Positions 1-12,379 of a stretch of 64,000 bases of DNA are shown piece by piece. Location of the stretch: positions 11,037,632 to 11,101,631 of the forward strand of contig NC_089493.1 of the NCBI RefSeq assembly GCF_036850765.1, written 5' to 3'. The stretch comes from Saccopteryx bilineata (taxonomy: Eukaryota; Chordata; Mammalia; Chiroptera; Emballonuridae). The notes under the pieces are model-generated. The model did no database searches and was not told the origin of the DNA. It saw only the letters and a list, made by a program, of their open reading frames with translations. The translations under genes were made by a program, and so were the position numbers. The first letter of the stretch is position 1. Each line of letters opens with the position of its first letter.

Positions 1-273
1 TTTACTGGAAAGGGTAAAAGTACTATTTTAAACTAGACACTGATAAGTCAAGGAAGTATGGTTTAATTTCTAGGTTAGTGACTGAAAGAATACAGAAAAC
101 TGAATAGCTCACTAAGACAAAGATGAAATATTTAAATATACTAAATCAGTGCAAAGGAGGCAAAAAGTAGAGGAAAGGGTAGGATAAATAGAAAAATGGA
201 TTTTTAATCAAATATACCAGTCATTGCAGTACCTATATGTATTAACCACTACGATTAAAAGGCAACTATCATG

Positions 274-480
274 GGTCCTGGTCAGGCAGGTGGCTCAGCT
301 GGTTAGAGTGTCAACCCAGTACACCAAGGTTATGGATTTGATTTGCAGTCAGGGCACATACAAGAATCAAATCAGCCAATAAAAACATAAATAGCTGGAA
401 CAACAAATTGATGTTTCAATGTCTCTCTCTCTCTCTTTCTCTCTCCCTTCCTCTCTATCTAAAAAATAAATTAAAAAATT
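274..480 (+). mobile_element. Old tRNA-derived SINE
   Basis: It starts with a degraded tRNA-like head (ggtggctcagctggttagag, A-box-like), then cagtcagggcacatacaag, a body typical of bat tRNA SINEs, and a CT-rich then A-rich tail (420-480). The B box region is mutated. Confidence 0.7.
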
Positions 481-619
481 TATGGTAAATAGCATGAAAA
501 TTGAGTTTAAGAAACAGAATGATAGGTTGCTTACAAGACACATGAAATACACGGATACAAAGTTGAAAATGAAAGGGCTGAAAAAGGTAAGCTATGCGCC
601 CATGAAACCAGGCGCAGCT

Positions 620-3355
620 ATTTAAGACAAAGCAATTTTAACAACAACAACAACAAAGCGTTACTAGAGATAAAGACCTGCATTTCATAATGATAAAAGT
701 TTCCATTTACCAGGAATATATTGCGTTCTAAATTTATATGCACCTAACAATGCAGCCTCCAAGCGTGTACAGCAAATATTAGTAGAACTACAAGGAGGAA
801 TACACAGACCCACAATCATAGTGGAAGATTTTAACATTCTATTCCTAGTAATGGATAAAACAAATAGACAAAATGCAATAAGAATACAGAAGATTTGGAC
901 TACACAACTAACAAATCTAATTTAACTGACATATATAGAACACAGTATCAAACAACTGCAAAAAACAAGTTCTTTTAAAGTACACAGGAACATCTACCAA
1001 AAACGAACATAGGCCCAGCTCGAAAGAAACTGTAAAAAGTGTTAAAGGAATGAAATAATACCAAGTATGTGGTCTGATCACAGAGGAATCAAGCTATAGA
1101 TCAACACAAAATTTCATGAGGAAAATCCCCATATATTTAGAAATTAATCATCACGTTTCTAAGTGACCCAATGGGTAAGAAATGAAATCATGAAGGAACT
1201 TAGAACTCAGCATAGCGTAGGAGGTGTTAGCCAGTGTAACAAGGCAAGAGACATAAGAGGCAGAAGAATTGAAAAGGAGCCATTACTCAACATAATGTAA
1301 CTGCGTACATAAAAAAAATGTCAACAAAACTACAATAAATTATTGGAATTTAAAAGTGATTTAGCAAGGTTGCTGGCTCCAAGACCAATATGCTAGAATT
1401 AATTGCATGTCTACATCTGAGCAACACCAAGTTAAAAACTGTAATTTTAAAAGAAGATATATCATTGACAATAGCATCAAAAAAATAAAAACCTAAGGAC
1501 ACACTACATGAGAGATAGGCAAGACATCTACCCACAAAACAGCACTGGGGGAAACTGAAGAAAGTCTGAAGAAATGGAAATATATTATATGCATAGGTTG
1601 AAAGATTCAACATTTTAAGAATGTCAGTTCTCCAGATTGATGTACAGATTCAAGACATTCTCAATCAAAATCCTAGTAGTTTCAGCATATGTTTATGTGT
1701 GTTTAACTTTACAAATCTTTAACTTAACAAACAGCTGTGAATAACCATGAAGGAGGAAGAAGAAAAGGAGAAGGAGAAAAAACAGAAAGAAGAAAAAGCA
1801 GGGGAGATAAGAAAGAGAAAAACAATCACAAGGTGGAAAGCCTTGTACTGAAGGATATACATAAAATTTTATTATTGAGTTACATTAATTCAGACACTGT
1901 GGTAGGGAGAAAAGAAAAAATGCACCAGTTGAACTAAATAAAGAATCCATAGACAGACCCTCTTAAATATGATCCCCAAAATGGTACTACAGGGCAGTAA
2001 GGAAAAGATATTTTCATTTTCAGTAAATGAAGTTGAGCCAATTGGCTATTCATGAGAAAAAATTGACCTTTACCTCACACTACACAGAAAAATTAATTCT
2101 AGAGACATCTAAATTTAAAAGGAGAAAGAACAAATGTTCTGGATGACAACAAAGAATATTGTTTTGAAGTAAGGAAATATTTTCTTAGCTAGGATATAAA
2201 AAGCCCTATAAAGAAAAAAAAAATCACTAATTTGATTACATTAAGAATAAAAACTTCTGTTAATCAAAGTCATCATTTAGATAGTAAAAAATAAGAAAAG
2301 ATATTTACAACATATATAACTGACAAAGATTATATAGATGCACAAATGTCCAATAAATATATTTTAAAATGTGCATCAGTAATCATGGAAATGCAAATTA
2401 TAACAACAATTACATATTCCCACATGCCCTCAAAAATGGCTATAATTTTGAAAACAAATAAAATAAAGAATTGCCCAAAATAGAGAATATAGACAGAAAG
2501 ATCTCTCATACTTTTCTAATGGAAGTGCAAATCAGTATAACAAAACCTTTTGATAAACTGCTTGCCATTACACATTAAAACTAAATATATGCATACCCCC
2601 TAATCTGCAATCCCACCCTAATAATATACCTAACAGAAATATGTATGCATATTACCAAAAGATATGTAAAAGTGTTCATAGCAGCATTATTTGTAATAGC
2701 CAAAAAGTGGGAACAACCCAAATATCCATTAATAGTAAAATAGATACATAAATTGTGTAGTACGTTCATTTGTTAGCATACATACAATAAAAACGAACAA
2801 AGCACAGTTATGCTCAAACCATGTCAATTTACACAAATAAATAGTATGTAATTCCATTTAAATAAAATTCAAAAATCAGCAAAACTCATCTTTGATGTTG
2901 GAAGTCAGGGTAGTGATTTATACCTTTGGGATAGCAGAAGAAGGTAATCATGGAGGTAAACATGGAGGGAAGTGTTCCACAGCTGTTCATAATTTGTGTG
3001 TGTGTGTGTGTGTGTGGTTGTTTTTTGGGGGGTTCTTTCGCATGTGTATAATGCATCAGTAAAAAAGATTTAAGACTTTTTTAAATTTTGTGCAGATAAA
3101 ATCAAAATAAAGAAGATAAATAGAAGTAAAGTGGTTATCAGGAGGAGGGGGAGGAGATGTAGGGGAGGGAGTGAGGGGGAAGGGAGTAAAAAGGGACAAA
3201 TATACGGTGACGGAAAATGATTTGACTTTGGCTGATGGGTTTACAGCAAAATTAACAGTTCAGATGCTATAGAGATGTTTACTTGAAACCTATGTACTCT
3301 TATTGATCAACGTCATCCTGTTAATTTTAATTTGCTAAATAAAAATATTTTTAAA
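620..3355 (+). mobile_element. Decayed L1 (LINE-1) ORF2 3' part and 3' UTR
   Basis: Plus-strand sequence resembles L1 ORF2, for example the region encoding the atatgcacctaacaatgcag motif at 737-756, a stretch near 2350-2440 typical of the ORF2 end, and 2620-2760 (cagcattatttgtaatagcc). It is followed by a G-rich 3' UTR-like segment (3120-3200) and an AT-rich tail. Stops and frameshifts occur throughout, so there is no functional protein. The age appears old; subfamily not assignable by eye. Confidence 0.75.
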
Positions 3356-4378
3356 GACAAATAAGAACACAATAATGGGGAAATTTTGACAAAAAGATGG
3401 TAGAGCTTCTTGTACTTGGCTTGGATATAACTAAAGACTCCAACTCTACTAATTTTGTAGCTGTAACCAAAGTTTGATCTTGCAGTACTATCTTTAGTTT
3501 AGTTACCTCCTATCTATGTTTGCAACAGCCTCTGCCCTAGAAACGTATATGTTCCCACATCTTTTGTCTCACAGTTTAGATGGAAGCTACACCATAACTG
3601 GTTGCTCACAACAGCTAAATTATTCACTTGTTGGGACACTGTAACAATAAAACTGCTAAGTAATGGCCGTCTTCCCCACAGAAGCAGAGCTTTATAGATC
3701 AACTTCCGGGGGGATTTTCCTTTCCAAGAAACCTGTGATTTTTGCATCTTTAGGACTCATATTTAATAACCAAAATAAATTGGACTATTTTTGTTGTTGA
3801 TAAATATTGTGGTAAGAAACTCAAAAAAGGCAAATACCATAGATTACCAAACTCTCATTATTTGATCTCCTTCATATGAGTTGTAAATATTCCTATGTTA
3901 CTATGCTTTAAAAGTAATAAATAATTTATATACATATATGTATAGTTAAAGTTATAATGAATTACTAACAATTATTAAATCTAAGTGGCTATAGTGTGTT
4001 CTTAGTGTTATTCTTTAAACTTCTGTATTTGAAAACTGTCATAATAAAAGGTTAAGGGAGAACCTTGTATAATTATGTACAATATGATCTTAACTTTATT
4101 TTAAAATGTGCATCAAAAAAACTGGAAGGAAGTATACCAAACTGTTAACAAATACACCAAATGTAACAATTCTGGGTAGAACTTTTTTCCTTCTTATATA
4201 TTTCTATGGTTTTCCTAAAAGCAAATTTTCCTTTTATTAGAAATATTTTTTTAATTTTTAAAAATAAAAACATATAAAAGTTGCTGATCCCTAAGAAAGC
4301 ATTTCTAAGTTACGTGGAGACAGAATTTTCATCATAAAATCTGTGCCCATATAATTATAATTATAAAGAATATTTAGG

Positions 4379-4785
4379 GTTGGCCCTGGCCGGGTAGCTT
4401 GTAGTGGTCAGCAAACTCATTAGTCAACAGAGTCAAATATCAACAATACAACGATTGAAATTTTTTTTGAGAGCCAAGTTTTTTAAACTTAAACTGTATA
4501 AGTAGGTACATTCCTTATCAAGGTAGCACCCACACGTGGTATTTTGTGGAAGAGCCACACTCAAGGGGCCAAAGAGCCGCATGTGGCTCGCGAGCCACAG
4601 TTTGCCAACCAATAGATTGTCTTGGTACGCCAAGGTTGTGGGTTCAATCTTCGGTCAGGGGACATATAAGAATCAACCAATGAATGCATAAAATGTGGAA
4701 CAACAAGTTGATGTTTCTCTCTCTCTCTCCTTTTCTCTCTCTCTAAAACCAATCAATTAATAAAATTCTTTAAAAAGAATATTTA
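4379..4785 (+). mobile_element. Old tRNA-derived SINE split by a hAT element
   Basis: The head (ggccctggccgggtagctt, 4382-4400) and the rest (tcttggtacgccaaggttgtgg onward, with B-box-like gggttcaatcttc) are separated by about 210 bp of unrelated sequence with hAT-type ends. A CT-rich and A-rich tail closes it at about 4720-4785. Confidence 0.75.
4402..4614 (+). mobile_element. Non-autonomous hAT element inside a SINE
   Basis: Ends are imperfect inverted repeats: left tagtggtcagcaaactc, right cagtttgccaaccaata, close to the bat hAT MITE terminus CAGTGGTCGGCAAACT known to me. The interior has the agagccgcatgtggctcgcg motif near the right end. Length is about 213 bp. No coding capacity. The expected 8-bp target duplication is no longer clear. 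Confidence 0.75.
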
Positions 4786-4898
4786 GGGGTGTAGTGCAAT
4801 CTAAATACTGATGATACCCTTTAGAGCACCCTTCACTGCAGCAGGCATTGCAAAAGATGTCTAATGCTCCAGCTAAAGTTTCATTAAAGAACTAAATT

Positions 4899-5274
4899 AA
4901 GTCTGACAAGGCAATGGCACAGGGGCTAGAGTGTCAAACTGGGACACAGAGTACCCAGGTTAGAAACCCCGAGGTCACGAGCTTAAGTGCAGGGTCACTG
5001 GCTTGAGTGTGGGATCATAGACATAACCCCATGGTCGATGGCTTGAGCCCAAAGGTTGCTGGCTTGAACCCCAAGGTTGCTGGCTTGAGCCCAAGGTTGA
5101 GCAAAGGGTCACTCACTCTGCTGTAGCTGCCAAGTCAAGGCACATATGAAAAAGTGATCAATGAACTAAGGTGCTGCAATGAAGAATTGATGCTTCTCAT
5201 TTCTCTCCCTTCCTGTCTGTCCCTCTCTCTGTCTCTCTCTCTGTCTCTTTCACAAACACATACACACAAAAAAC
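4899..5274 (+). mobile_element. Long tRNA-derived SINE with internal tandem repeats
   Basis: Head gtctgacaaggcaatggcac, then a middle made of several degenerate copies of a ggcttgagcccaaggttgct unit, ending in a CT-rich and A-rich tail. Perfect 9-bp target duplication aactaaatt at 4890-4898 and 5275-5283. Confidence 0.85.
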
Positions 5275-5539
5275 AACTAAATTGAGAGAAGTGATGTCAC
5301 ACTGTTAGACCAGGGATTTTAATGAAGATAATCTAGGTTCAAATTCAAGCAGTGTTTCCTTATTATTTGTGTGAATTTAGGGATGTTACTTATACTGCGT
5401 CCCACTCCTCATCTGTAACATTGAAGCAAGAAAACCTATCTTGCATGATTTTTGTGAAAATCAATTGAGAAAAATGTCTGTAAAACCTAATCTGGTGCTT
5501 GGTCCATAAATTTTTCTTCAATTAGGAGAATGCTAAAAT

Positions 5540-5586
5540 GTTATTTTTTTAAATTATTATTATTTTTATTTATTCATTTTTAGAGA

Positions 5587-5619
<33 letters not shown>

Positions 5620-5757
5620 AGAGAGAGAGAGAAGGGGGAGGCGCTGGAAGCATCAACTCCCATATGTGCCTTGACCAGGCAAGCCCAGGGTTTCAAACCG
5701 GCGACCTCAGCATTTCCAGGTCGACGCTTTATCCACTGCGCCACCACAGGTCAGGCC
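5540..5757 (-). mobile_element. Short Ves-like tRNA SINE
   Basis: Reads on the minus strand as cctgacctgtggtggcgcag… with a GA/CT-rich tail (about 5580-5640). Target duplication aggagaatgctaaaat (5524-5539) versus aggagaatgttaaaat (5758-5773), one mismatch. Confidence 0.85.
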
Positions 5758-6239
5758 AGGAGAATGTTAAAATACTAAATGAGATCATAAGCAGCTAGAA
5801 CAATGTCTGACAGGCAGCCAGTGCTGGATAAACTGTAATATATGCACCAGAATAGTTCAACTTTTTCCGTGATCTTCTGTTTTCTGTGTAAGAATGTCAT
5901 GATCCCCTGGAATGGGAGTTCCAAGAGAGCTGCTTCTTCAGGACCTTGGACAGCGCCTGGCAAGTGGCAGGCACAAAATAACACTGTCGGAAAAACGGAA
6001 GGATGTGAAAGTGTGATTACAAGGATAGGCTGCAAACTGAATGCCCATGGACAGAGACATCCTGCTCAGATAGGCCAAGAGAAGGAGAAAGGGCTGTTCT
6101 GACCATAGTTGGCATAGGCTGAGCTATTCTGGGGAGACAGGTTTTTATCTGGCCCTTCCAAGAGGATGTGGCCACAGGAGGACACCGAAGCAGCTGTCAG
6201 TTTCCCGGGGTCTCTGGGATGCTCTTGACAGGCCAATCT

Positions 6240-6400
6240 TATCATGTGGCTTCTCTATTTCAAACCTGTCCATGGTTTCCCTTTGCCATTAGGATAAAAT
6301 CCAATCTCCTTCACAGGCCCTGCCAGGCTTTCTGCTTACTTCTGGCTACTCTACTCCCATCTTAACTAAAATACGGATCATGCTATCTTTTTTTTTAAGC
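6240..6400 (+). repeat. L2-like fragment
   Basis: The segment around 6262-6345 (ggtttccctttgccattagg, then aaatccaatctccttcacag) resembles the L2 3' part. Ancient LINE, no coding capacity. Confidence 0.5.
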
Positions 6401-6404
6401 GGGG

Positions 6405-6870
6405 GGGGGGGATATTTTAAATTGAATTTATTGGGATGACACTGGTTCACAAAATCATACAGGTTTTAAGTGTGCAACTCAATAAAACATCACCTGCACG
6501 TGGCATCGTGCACCTATAGCCCCAAGCAAAGTCTATTTCCATCCTCATTTTCCCTCCTTCTACCCACCTCTGTCTTGCTCCCACTCCCCTTTCCCTCTGG
6601 CTTTCAACACACTGGTAGCTGTTGGTCTGTTCCATGTATTCATGACTCTGTTTCCATTTTGTTCATCAGTTCATTTTGTTCATTAGCTTCCACATGCAAG
6701 CAAGATCACGTGGTATTCACCTTTCTCCGACTGGCTTATACACTTAGCATAATAACCTCCAGGCCCAACCATAACGCTATCTTTGGCCTCCAATCGCAGT
6801 CCATGCAGCTCCTTCTGCCTCAATCTCACATTTTATCCACTAATGGTTCACTCCCCTTATGATGTCTAGT
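6405..6870 (-). mobile_element. L1 3' UTR, minus orientation
   Basis: Sequence from 6417 (tttaaattgaatttattggg, then atgacactggttcacaaaat) is the reverse of the common laurasiatherian L1 3' end. It explains the 130-aa open frame at 6470-6862 on the plus strand, which is not a gene. Confidence 0.65.
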
Positions 6871-7009
6871 GTGTGCATCTCATTCAAGTATCAGCCTACA
6901 TGTCACTCACTAAAGAACGTTCCTTGAAAACTCAACCCTCCTCAAACATGCCCCCCATCAGGGTGAGGTCAGAGGCTCCTCCTGTGTGTTCCCACAGCTC
7001 TCTGTACAA

Positions 7010-7325
7010 GTGACTCTTGAACAACCCAGGTTTAAATTGCATAGGTCCACTTGCACATGGATTTTTTTTCAATAAGTACTGTAAATGTATTTTATCTTCC
7101 TTATGATTTTCTTAATAACATTTTTTTCTCTGGTATATTTTAAGAATACAATATATAGTACATATAACATACAAAATATGTTCATCGACTGTAATCTGTA
7201 AGGGTTCCCATCAACAGTAGGCCATTAATAGTTAAGTTTTGGGGGAGTCAAAAGTTATACAGAGATTTCCAACTGTGCAGGGGATGGGGGTCAGCACTCC
7301 TAATTACTGTGTTGTTCCAGAGCCT
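7010..7325. repeat. Ancient palindromic DNA-transposon-like repeat
   Basis: The outer parts are imperfectly complementary: cttgaacaaccca near the left end and, reversed, ctggaacaacaca near the right, with further matches around aaaagttatac. An interspersed repeat of this shape is common in mammals; I cannot assign the family name with confidence. Confidence 0.5.
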
Positions 7326-7730
7326 GTATTTGCTCTACCTGGGCACTTAGCACACTGTAAAGTGGTATCCTGGTCTTTCCTACACAAATGGAATGCACAC
7401 ATCTAGATATTAGTGATCTTAGTATAGCTTTTCATTATATTACCACCAGCGCCTAGAATAATCCCAGGTTAATAGTAGACACCCCATAGATATTTGTTGA
7501 AGAAATGAATGCAGTTGTATTAAGCTCCATGAGATTTGGTTTTGTGTCAAAAAGCACAGAACCTAGCACATTAGAGTTACTCTTCAAGTAATTACCAAAT
7601 AAATAAATTTCACTTAATACTGGTTACTCATTCATACATCCTGTAAATGCTTATTTCAGGAATCTGTTGAGAGGAGTTGGTATCAAATATTTCAGTCACT
7701 TCACCTTTTATTTTATAAATGCTTCCAACT

Positions 7731-7949
7731 ATTTTTTTCCATTGATTTGAGCAAGGGAGAGAGAGAGAGAGAGAGGAAAGGGGAGAGTAAAAGAAAGAGG
7801 GGAGAAAAGAGGTAGAATGAAGCACCAACTCCTTGTTCTACTTAGTTGTGCACTTATTGGTTGCTTCTCATATATGCCCTGACCAGGGATCAAACCCGTG
7901 ACTCAGTGCACCAAGATAACTCTATCCACTGAGCCATCCAGCCAGGGTA
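7731..7949 (-). mobile_element. Old tRNA-derived SINE
   Basis: On the minus strand it begins with ccctggctggatggctcagt, contains a degraded B box in cacgggtttgatccctggtc, and has a CT-rich tail (GA on the plus strand, 7755-7815). Flanks show a likely duplication: cttccaactatttt (from 7722) versus ctttcaactatctt (from 7950). Confidence 0.75.
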
Positions 7950-9028
7950 CTTTCAACTATCTTTGCTTTTACATTCAAATTACCCACTTACAAACACTTC
8001 AACATTGTCTGCTATCAATGATAGAAAACACCAATGATACCAATTTCCATTTTTTTAAAAATTACTCTCTATGTTCATTATTTTAATTAATATTATTGCT
8101 ACCACTATGGCCAACATTATTTGTTCTGAGTTTAGAATAAGCTCACCAAGGGCCACCAAAGCCCAAAGACTAGACTAATAACTCTAGCTCTTGACTTTAT
8201 TCAGGAACATAAGGAAGAGAATTAATCAGGAACAGAATTACATTAAATCCCTCTGAACCACCTCAAATCACCTCAGAAAAGATGATGCCAAGAAAGAAGT
8301 AGGTTCTAGAACAGCAGTATACAATCTCACAGCAGCCTGAATAAAAGCTAACTTTGCCAAAACACCCACCACTTTTATTTAAAAAAAAAAAAACTATGTA
8401 TACAATTAAGTGGGGTGCAAAAGTAGTCAGGGACATCTGAAACTCCATTATTCCTAGGTGGCCTGTTTGATTTTATAATATACAAACATAAATCACAACA
8501 TAGGATCTGGGATTGGTTTATTTTTTGGTAAATGAGTGTCTTTACCTTTAAATCCAATGCTTACTTCACAGTTATTAACAACACCAATACTCAGCAAATT
8601 GTTGGCTTTTCCTGTGCAACCAGGCCATCGGGGTCATTGAATTTTTACTTAATATATGAACTGGTGATGTTGAACATGCCCTGAGTCTTCCTAGCAAAAC
8701 GGAATTAGCCACCTGGGGTTTTGCTACATAGTGAGCAACTGTGCAGCATTACTCACCACACACACCTTTGCAGTGATTAATGTCAGCAGTAGTTTAGGCC
8801 ACAGGGCATATGTGTTGCAAATGAGACTGAGACCTACGCTACGGTGTCATAAATGCTTTTGAAACTGATTCTAATCCATTTATTTTATACCACCTCATTT
8901 CAGAAAGGGTTTATGACAATATCAAAAGGCACTTAAATATAAGCCAGCAAGATAAAAATATATACAAGTAGGTGAGGCAAACGGTGGAGAAGTAACTGCG
9001 GGCTATCACAGGGCCGTCCCCGGCTTAC

Positions 9029-9158
9029 CTGTGTACTGCAAGCCCCTGTATTCGCTGATTGCCCCTGGAGGTTTTAAATTGGGCCAGTAATGGAACAGCA
9101 TTTGCACAGCCGGTGGTTTCACTTGTGAAGGCCCATAGGCTATCACATACAGAAGATC
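9029..9158 (-). CDS. UNC79: UNC79 coding exon, last one in window
   Basis: A 130-nt exon after the acceptor ttctttag. It starts in frame with DLLYVIAYGPSQVKPPAVQM and continues to ISEYRGLQYT (43 codons, about residues 257-299), then g, the first base of the next Ala codon, before the donor gtaagc. In the human protein as I recall it the following residues are AWNPIHCQH; no matching exon was found to the left, so it is probably beyond base 1. A Rhin-1 SINE in antisense orientation begins only about 180 bp upstream of the acceptor (9336-9722). Confidence 0.96.
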
Positions 9159-10223
9159 CTAAAGAAAACAGGAAGAATGTTTTGACTTAGCATGATCAAA
9201 TAGAAATAAAGGTCGCTCATTCAATAGTTCCAAAGTAGTGAAATTTTCAATAGAGGGGTTGAGGTGCTTAATTCCCCTGGAATCTCATCATCCAGGTAAC
9301 TTCCCAGATTAGATCATATTAAAACATTATTTTTTGGCCCTGGCCAGTTGGCTCAGCGGTAGAGCGTCGGCCTGGCGTGCGGGGGACCCGGGTCCCGGCC
9401 AGGGCACATAGGAGAAGTGCCCATTTGCTTCTCCACCCCTGCCACCTTCCCCTCTGCCTCTCTCTTCCCCTCCCGCAGCCAAGGCTCCATTGGAGCAAAG
9501 ATGGCCCGGGCGCTGGGGATGGCTCCTTGGCCTCTGCCCCAGGCGCTAGAGTGGCTCTGGTCGCAGCAGAGTGACGCCCCGGAGGGGCAGAGCATTGCCC
9601 CCTGGTGGGCAGAGCATCGCCCCTGGTGGGCGTGCCGGGTGGATCCCGGTCAGGCGCATGCGGGAGTCTGTCTGACTGTCTCTCCCCATTTCCAGCTTCA
9701 GAAAAAATACAAAAAGAAAACAAAAACATTATTTTTTATTATTTACCCATTGGTTCTGTAAATAAGCCCCCCGGGTAGCATTCATAAGTATACTATCCTT
9801 CAATAAATTTTTCTCTACTCGGAATAATGTTAAAGATAGATTTTAGAATAGCATAAGCCAGTTTGTTAAACATTGTATTTTTGAAATTTTTTCTTAAAAC
9901 ACATTTCCTGACAATTCACATGTATTTGAAAGAAGACAGGTTCTCAAGCAACCCTTTAAATTAAATGAAATTGTCATATAGTATTTGCTAAATTCTGAGA
10001 ATAAGAGATATTCAATTACTTTTCTGTCAAGCCACTGTTCAAGATCATTCCTGCTCTAAATGATAAATAATTAACCAGAAAGGAAAGAATTATTGGTTCT
10101 TCTACACCAAAATTATAAGACATAAATAAATTTGACCCATTATACTTTTAACATGCCAAAAATTTTTGCTATATTATATATATTAAGTTTGTGGCTATGA
10201 GTTTAATATGGCCCAAAACTTAC
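9159..10223 (-). other. UNC79: UNC79 intron (1,065 bp)
   Basis: Bounded by donor at 10223-10222 and acceptor at 9160-9159. It contains the Rhin-1 copy at 9336-9722; the rest is AT-rich with nothing else recognised. Confidence 0.9.
9336..9722 (+). mobile_element. Rhin-1 SINE, full length, 180 bp from a UNC79 exon
   Basis: Full tRNA-related SINE: head ggccctggccagttggctca with A-box-like tggctcagcggtag and a damaged B box (ggtcccggcc in place of ggttcgattcccggcc), a CT-rich linker, a GC-rich body with the two-unit gccccctggtgggcagagc duplication, and an A-rich tail. Perfect 15-bp target duplication aaaacattatttttt at 9321-9335 and 9723-9737. It is antisense to UNC79, in the short intron upstream of the last exon. 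Open frames inside it are SINE-derived. Confidence 0.95.
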
Positions 10224-10279
10224 TTTCCAGACTTCTTGTTTATATTTCATGAGGCATTCCAATAATTGACAATGATACA
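10224..10279 (-). CDS. UNC79: UNC79 coding exon, fifth in window (56 nt)
   Basis: A very short 56-nt exon. It follows the acceptor ccttacag, completes Val with its first two bases (tg), and encodes 18 residues, YHCQLLECLMKYKQEVWK (about 239-256), ending exactly at a codon boundary before the donor gtaagt. It is the only exon in the set with a phase-0 3' end. Because 56 is not a multiple of three, skipping it would shift the frame. The strong consensus donor and pyrimidine-rich acceptor argue that it is constitutive. Confidence 0.93.
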
Positions 10280-10419
10280 CTGTAAGGAAGAAAATGTAAT
10301 TTGAACATGAAATGTAAATACCAGATAAAACATCCTGTGAGATATAATAACTATATTAGTATGACTCTCACTCAATCATAAAATCAGAAATTGCTTATTT
10401 TCCTATAGTCACACTTTTC

Positions 10420-10589
10420 TTTTCTTGTTTTAGATTTTATTTATTAATTGTGAGAAAGAGAGAGAGAAGGGGGGGAGCAGGAAGCATCAACTCCCATATG
10501 TGCCCTGACCGGGCAAGCCCAGCATTTCAAACTGGCAACCTCAGCGTTCTAGATCAACGCTTTATCCAGTGAGCCACCACAGGTCAGGC
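10420..10589 (-). mobile_element. Short Ves-like tRNA SINE
   Basis: Minus strand starts cctgacctgtggtggctcac and carries the cacatatgggagttgatgct motif and a CT-rich tail. Perfect 13-bp target duplication agtcacacttttc at 10407-10419 and 10590-10602. Confidence 0.9.
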
Positions 10590-12379
10590 AGTCACACTTT
10601 TCAAATATCATACAAGCCCTTGATTTTATTAACCTTTGTTCTAAGATCCTTGAGAAGGATATTTCATTCATCTTATCAACAAAGAAAATATTAAGAAAAA
10701 TCACTAGTAATCACACCTTTACAACAGAAACATACATTCATGTAATCAAGAACTACATAGGGAAAAAATAGCCTACTAGCATCACAATAACGTGCCACAT
10801 TTATTGAGAATTCATTCTGCCAGTTTTGTGCTAAGAGCTTTATGTGTTTATCTCATAACCTCTATGTTGCAGTTAGGAAACTGAATCTTATTTTCCTTTC
10901 TTGCCCAAGTTTGGACATATAGCAAGTGACAGAATGGTGAATAAGATTGGGAGTCTTGTCATTTGATTGCCAGTTCCATCTGTGGAGGAATTGTTAAAAA
11001 CTACACAAAAAAAGCAAGCTTCTTTGATTTGCCTGTGTTTACTTAGGGAAGAAAGCTACTTTCACCCTAGTCAGATAGCTGTTTTACACCTTCCCGCATC
11101 CAACTTCCAACCCTATCATGGCACTGAAGCAGAGCTCACTGTAGTGACCAGTGACCTCCTGTCATTCAACTCAATGCCAGCTCAATGCCAGACACAAAGT
11201 CTGTCTCTCACTTGACCCTCAGCAGCATTCAGTATTAACCACTGTCTTCTCCTTAAAACCCTCTCTTCCTTTGACTTCATGACTGACCCTCTCCTAGTAA
11301 CCTGTGGCAGACACTATTGTTGCTACTCAACTGCTATCAACAATACCTTTCTACCTTGTCCATCTCTCCACACCGCCTGCAGCTAACGATGGCCATGGGA
11401 CTTGGTTTCGGCCGGCAAGACCTAAGTGAGAATCTGCTAGAAAACTTATTGAGACAGTGTTTTCCTCTTGAATAAGAGGAAAATGGGCACAGCAGGAGAC
11501 ATTGTTCTAATTCCCCTGACTTATATTATTACCTTTTTGTGAATGTGTTTGTAAAAACATATAATGACCTTCACTGGAGCAGCAACCTTGCAAACATGAG
11601 AAGTTCAAGGAAACACAAAGATGCCGTCTCAGCCCCCTGACACTATGAAGCTATCTCCAAGACCTCCTACTAAGTAACAACAAATCTTGGAGTTTAAGGC
11701 CTCTGTTCGTCACCCAAACACATCCCAACAGATACAACCTCTCTGTCTCCTTGGCAAGCTTACTCTCCCACTGGGCCATTATCTGCCGACTTCCAGAAGG
11801 CCTGGTCATAAACCCACTCCATTTTTCAGTCTATGCTCTCTTGTAAACAATGTCACATTCATATACAACTTCAGTTACCATCTACATGCAAATTCAATGG
11901 CTGTCACTGGACATGTAGGCTCAAAGTTCATTCCTTCTAACACAGATTTCTATTTGGAGTTCCAAGCTCCTAATACAACTTCACAGTTATCATTGCCTGT
12001 TTTCTTTTTTTTTTTTTTTTTTTTTTTAGGTAAGCTGATGTATTTGCATTTTGTGTTCTGGACATAAAGAATGTCTTTATAAAGTTATGAACTTATTGAA
12101 GTTATGTGTGGAGTTTTTCTCCAGTTTTATTAAGATATAATTGCCCTATAATGATATATTAGTCCAAGGTGTACCATCTCCTCTTATAAATCTCAAAGAC
12201 ACCTTGCACACAGCATATCCAAAGCAGATCTCGTGAGCTTCCCTCAGAAGCCTGGTCTTCTTCTTTCAGCGTCCCCTTCCTCAGTGAATAGACCAGCTAT
12301 GCATCCAGTTATGGGACTAAAAACCCACCATCTCCAATAAGTCACCAAGTCCTATCAATTTTATTTTCTAGGTAGCTCT

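Larger units (their letters stand above)
1..9028 (-). other. UNC79: UNC79 intron 3' of the last exon in window (incomplete)
   Basis: Intronic by inference: it follows the donor at 9028-9027 and no further UNC79 exon was recognised. It holds a decayed L1 (about 620-3355), tRNA-derived SINEs at 274-480, 4379-4785, 4899-5274, 5540-5757 and 7731-7949, a hAT element, an L2 piece and a minus-strand L1 3' end. In 3360-4370 and 8000-9028 I see only AT-rich unique sequence. Confidence 0.75.

Noticed and set aside
6470..6862. A 130-aa frame on the plus strand
   Set aside because: Lies in a minus-strand L1 3' UTR remnant.
9350..9420. tRNA gene from A- and B-box-like sequences
   Set aside because: The tRNA-like part is the head of a SINE followed by the SINE body and A tail; all such heads here belong to SINEs.
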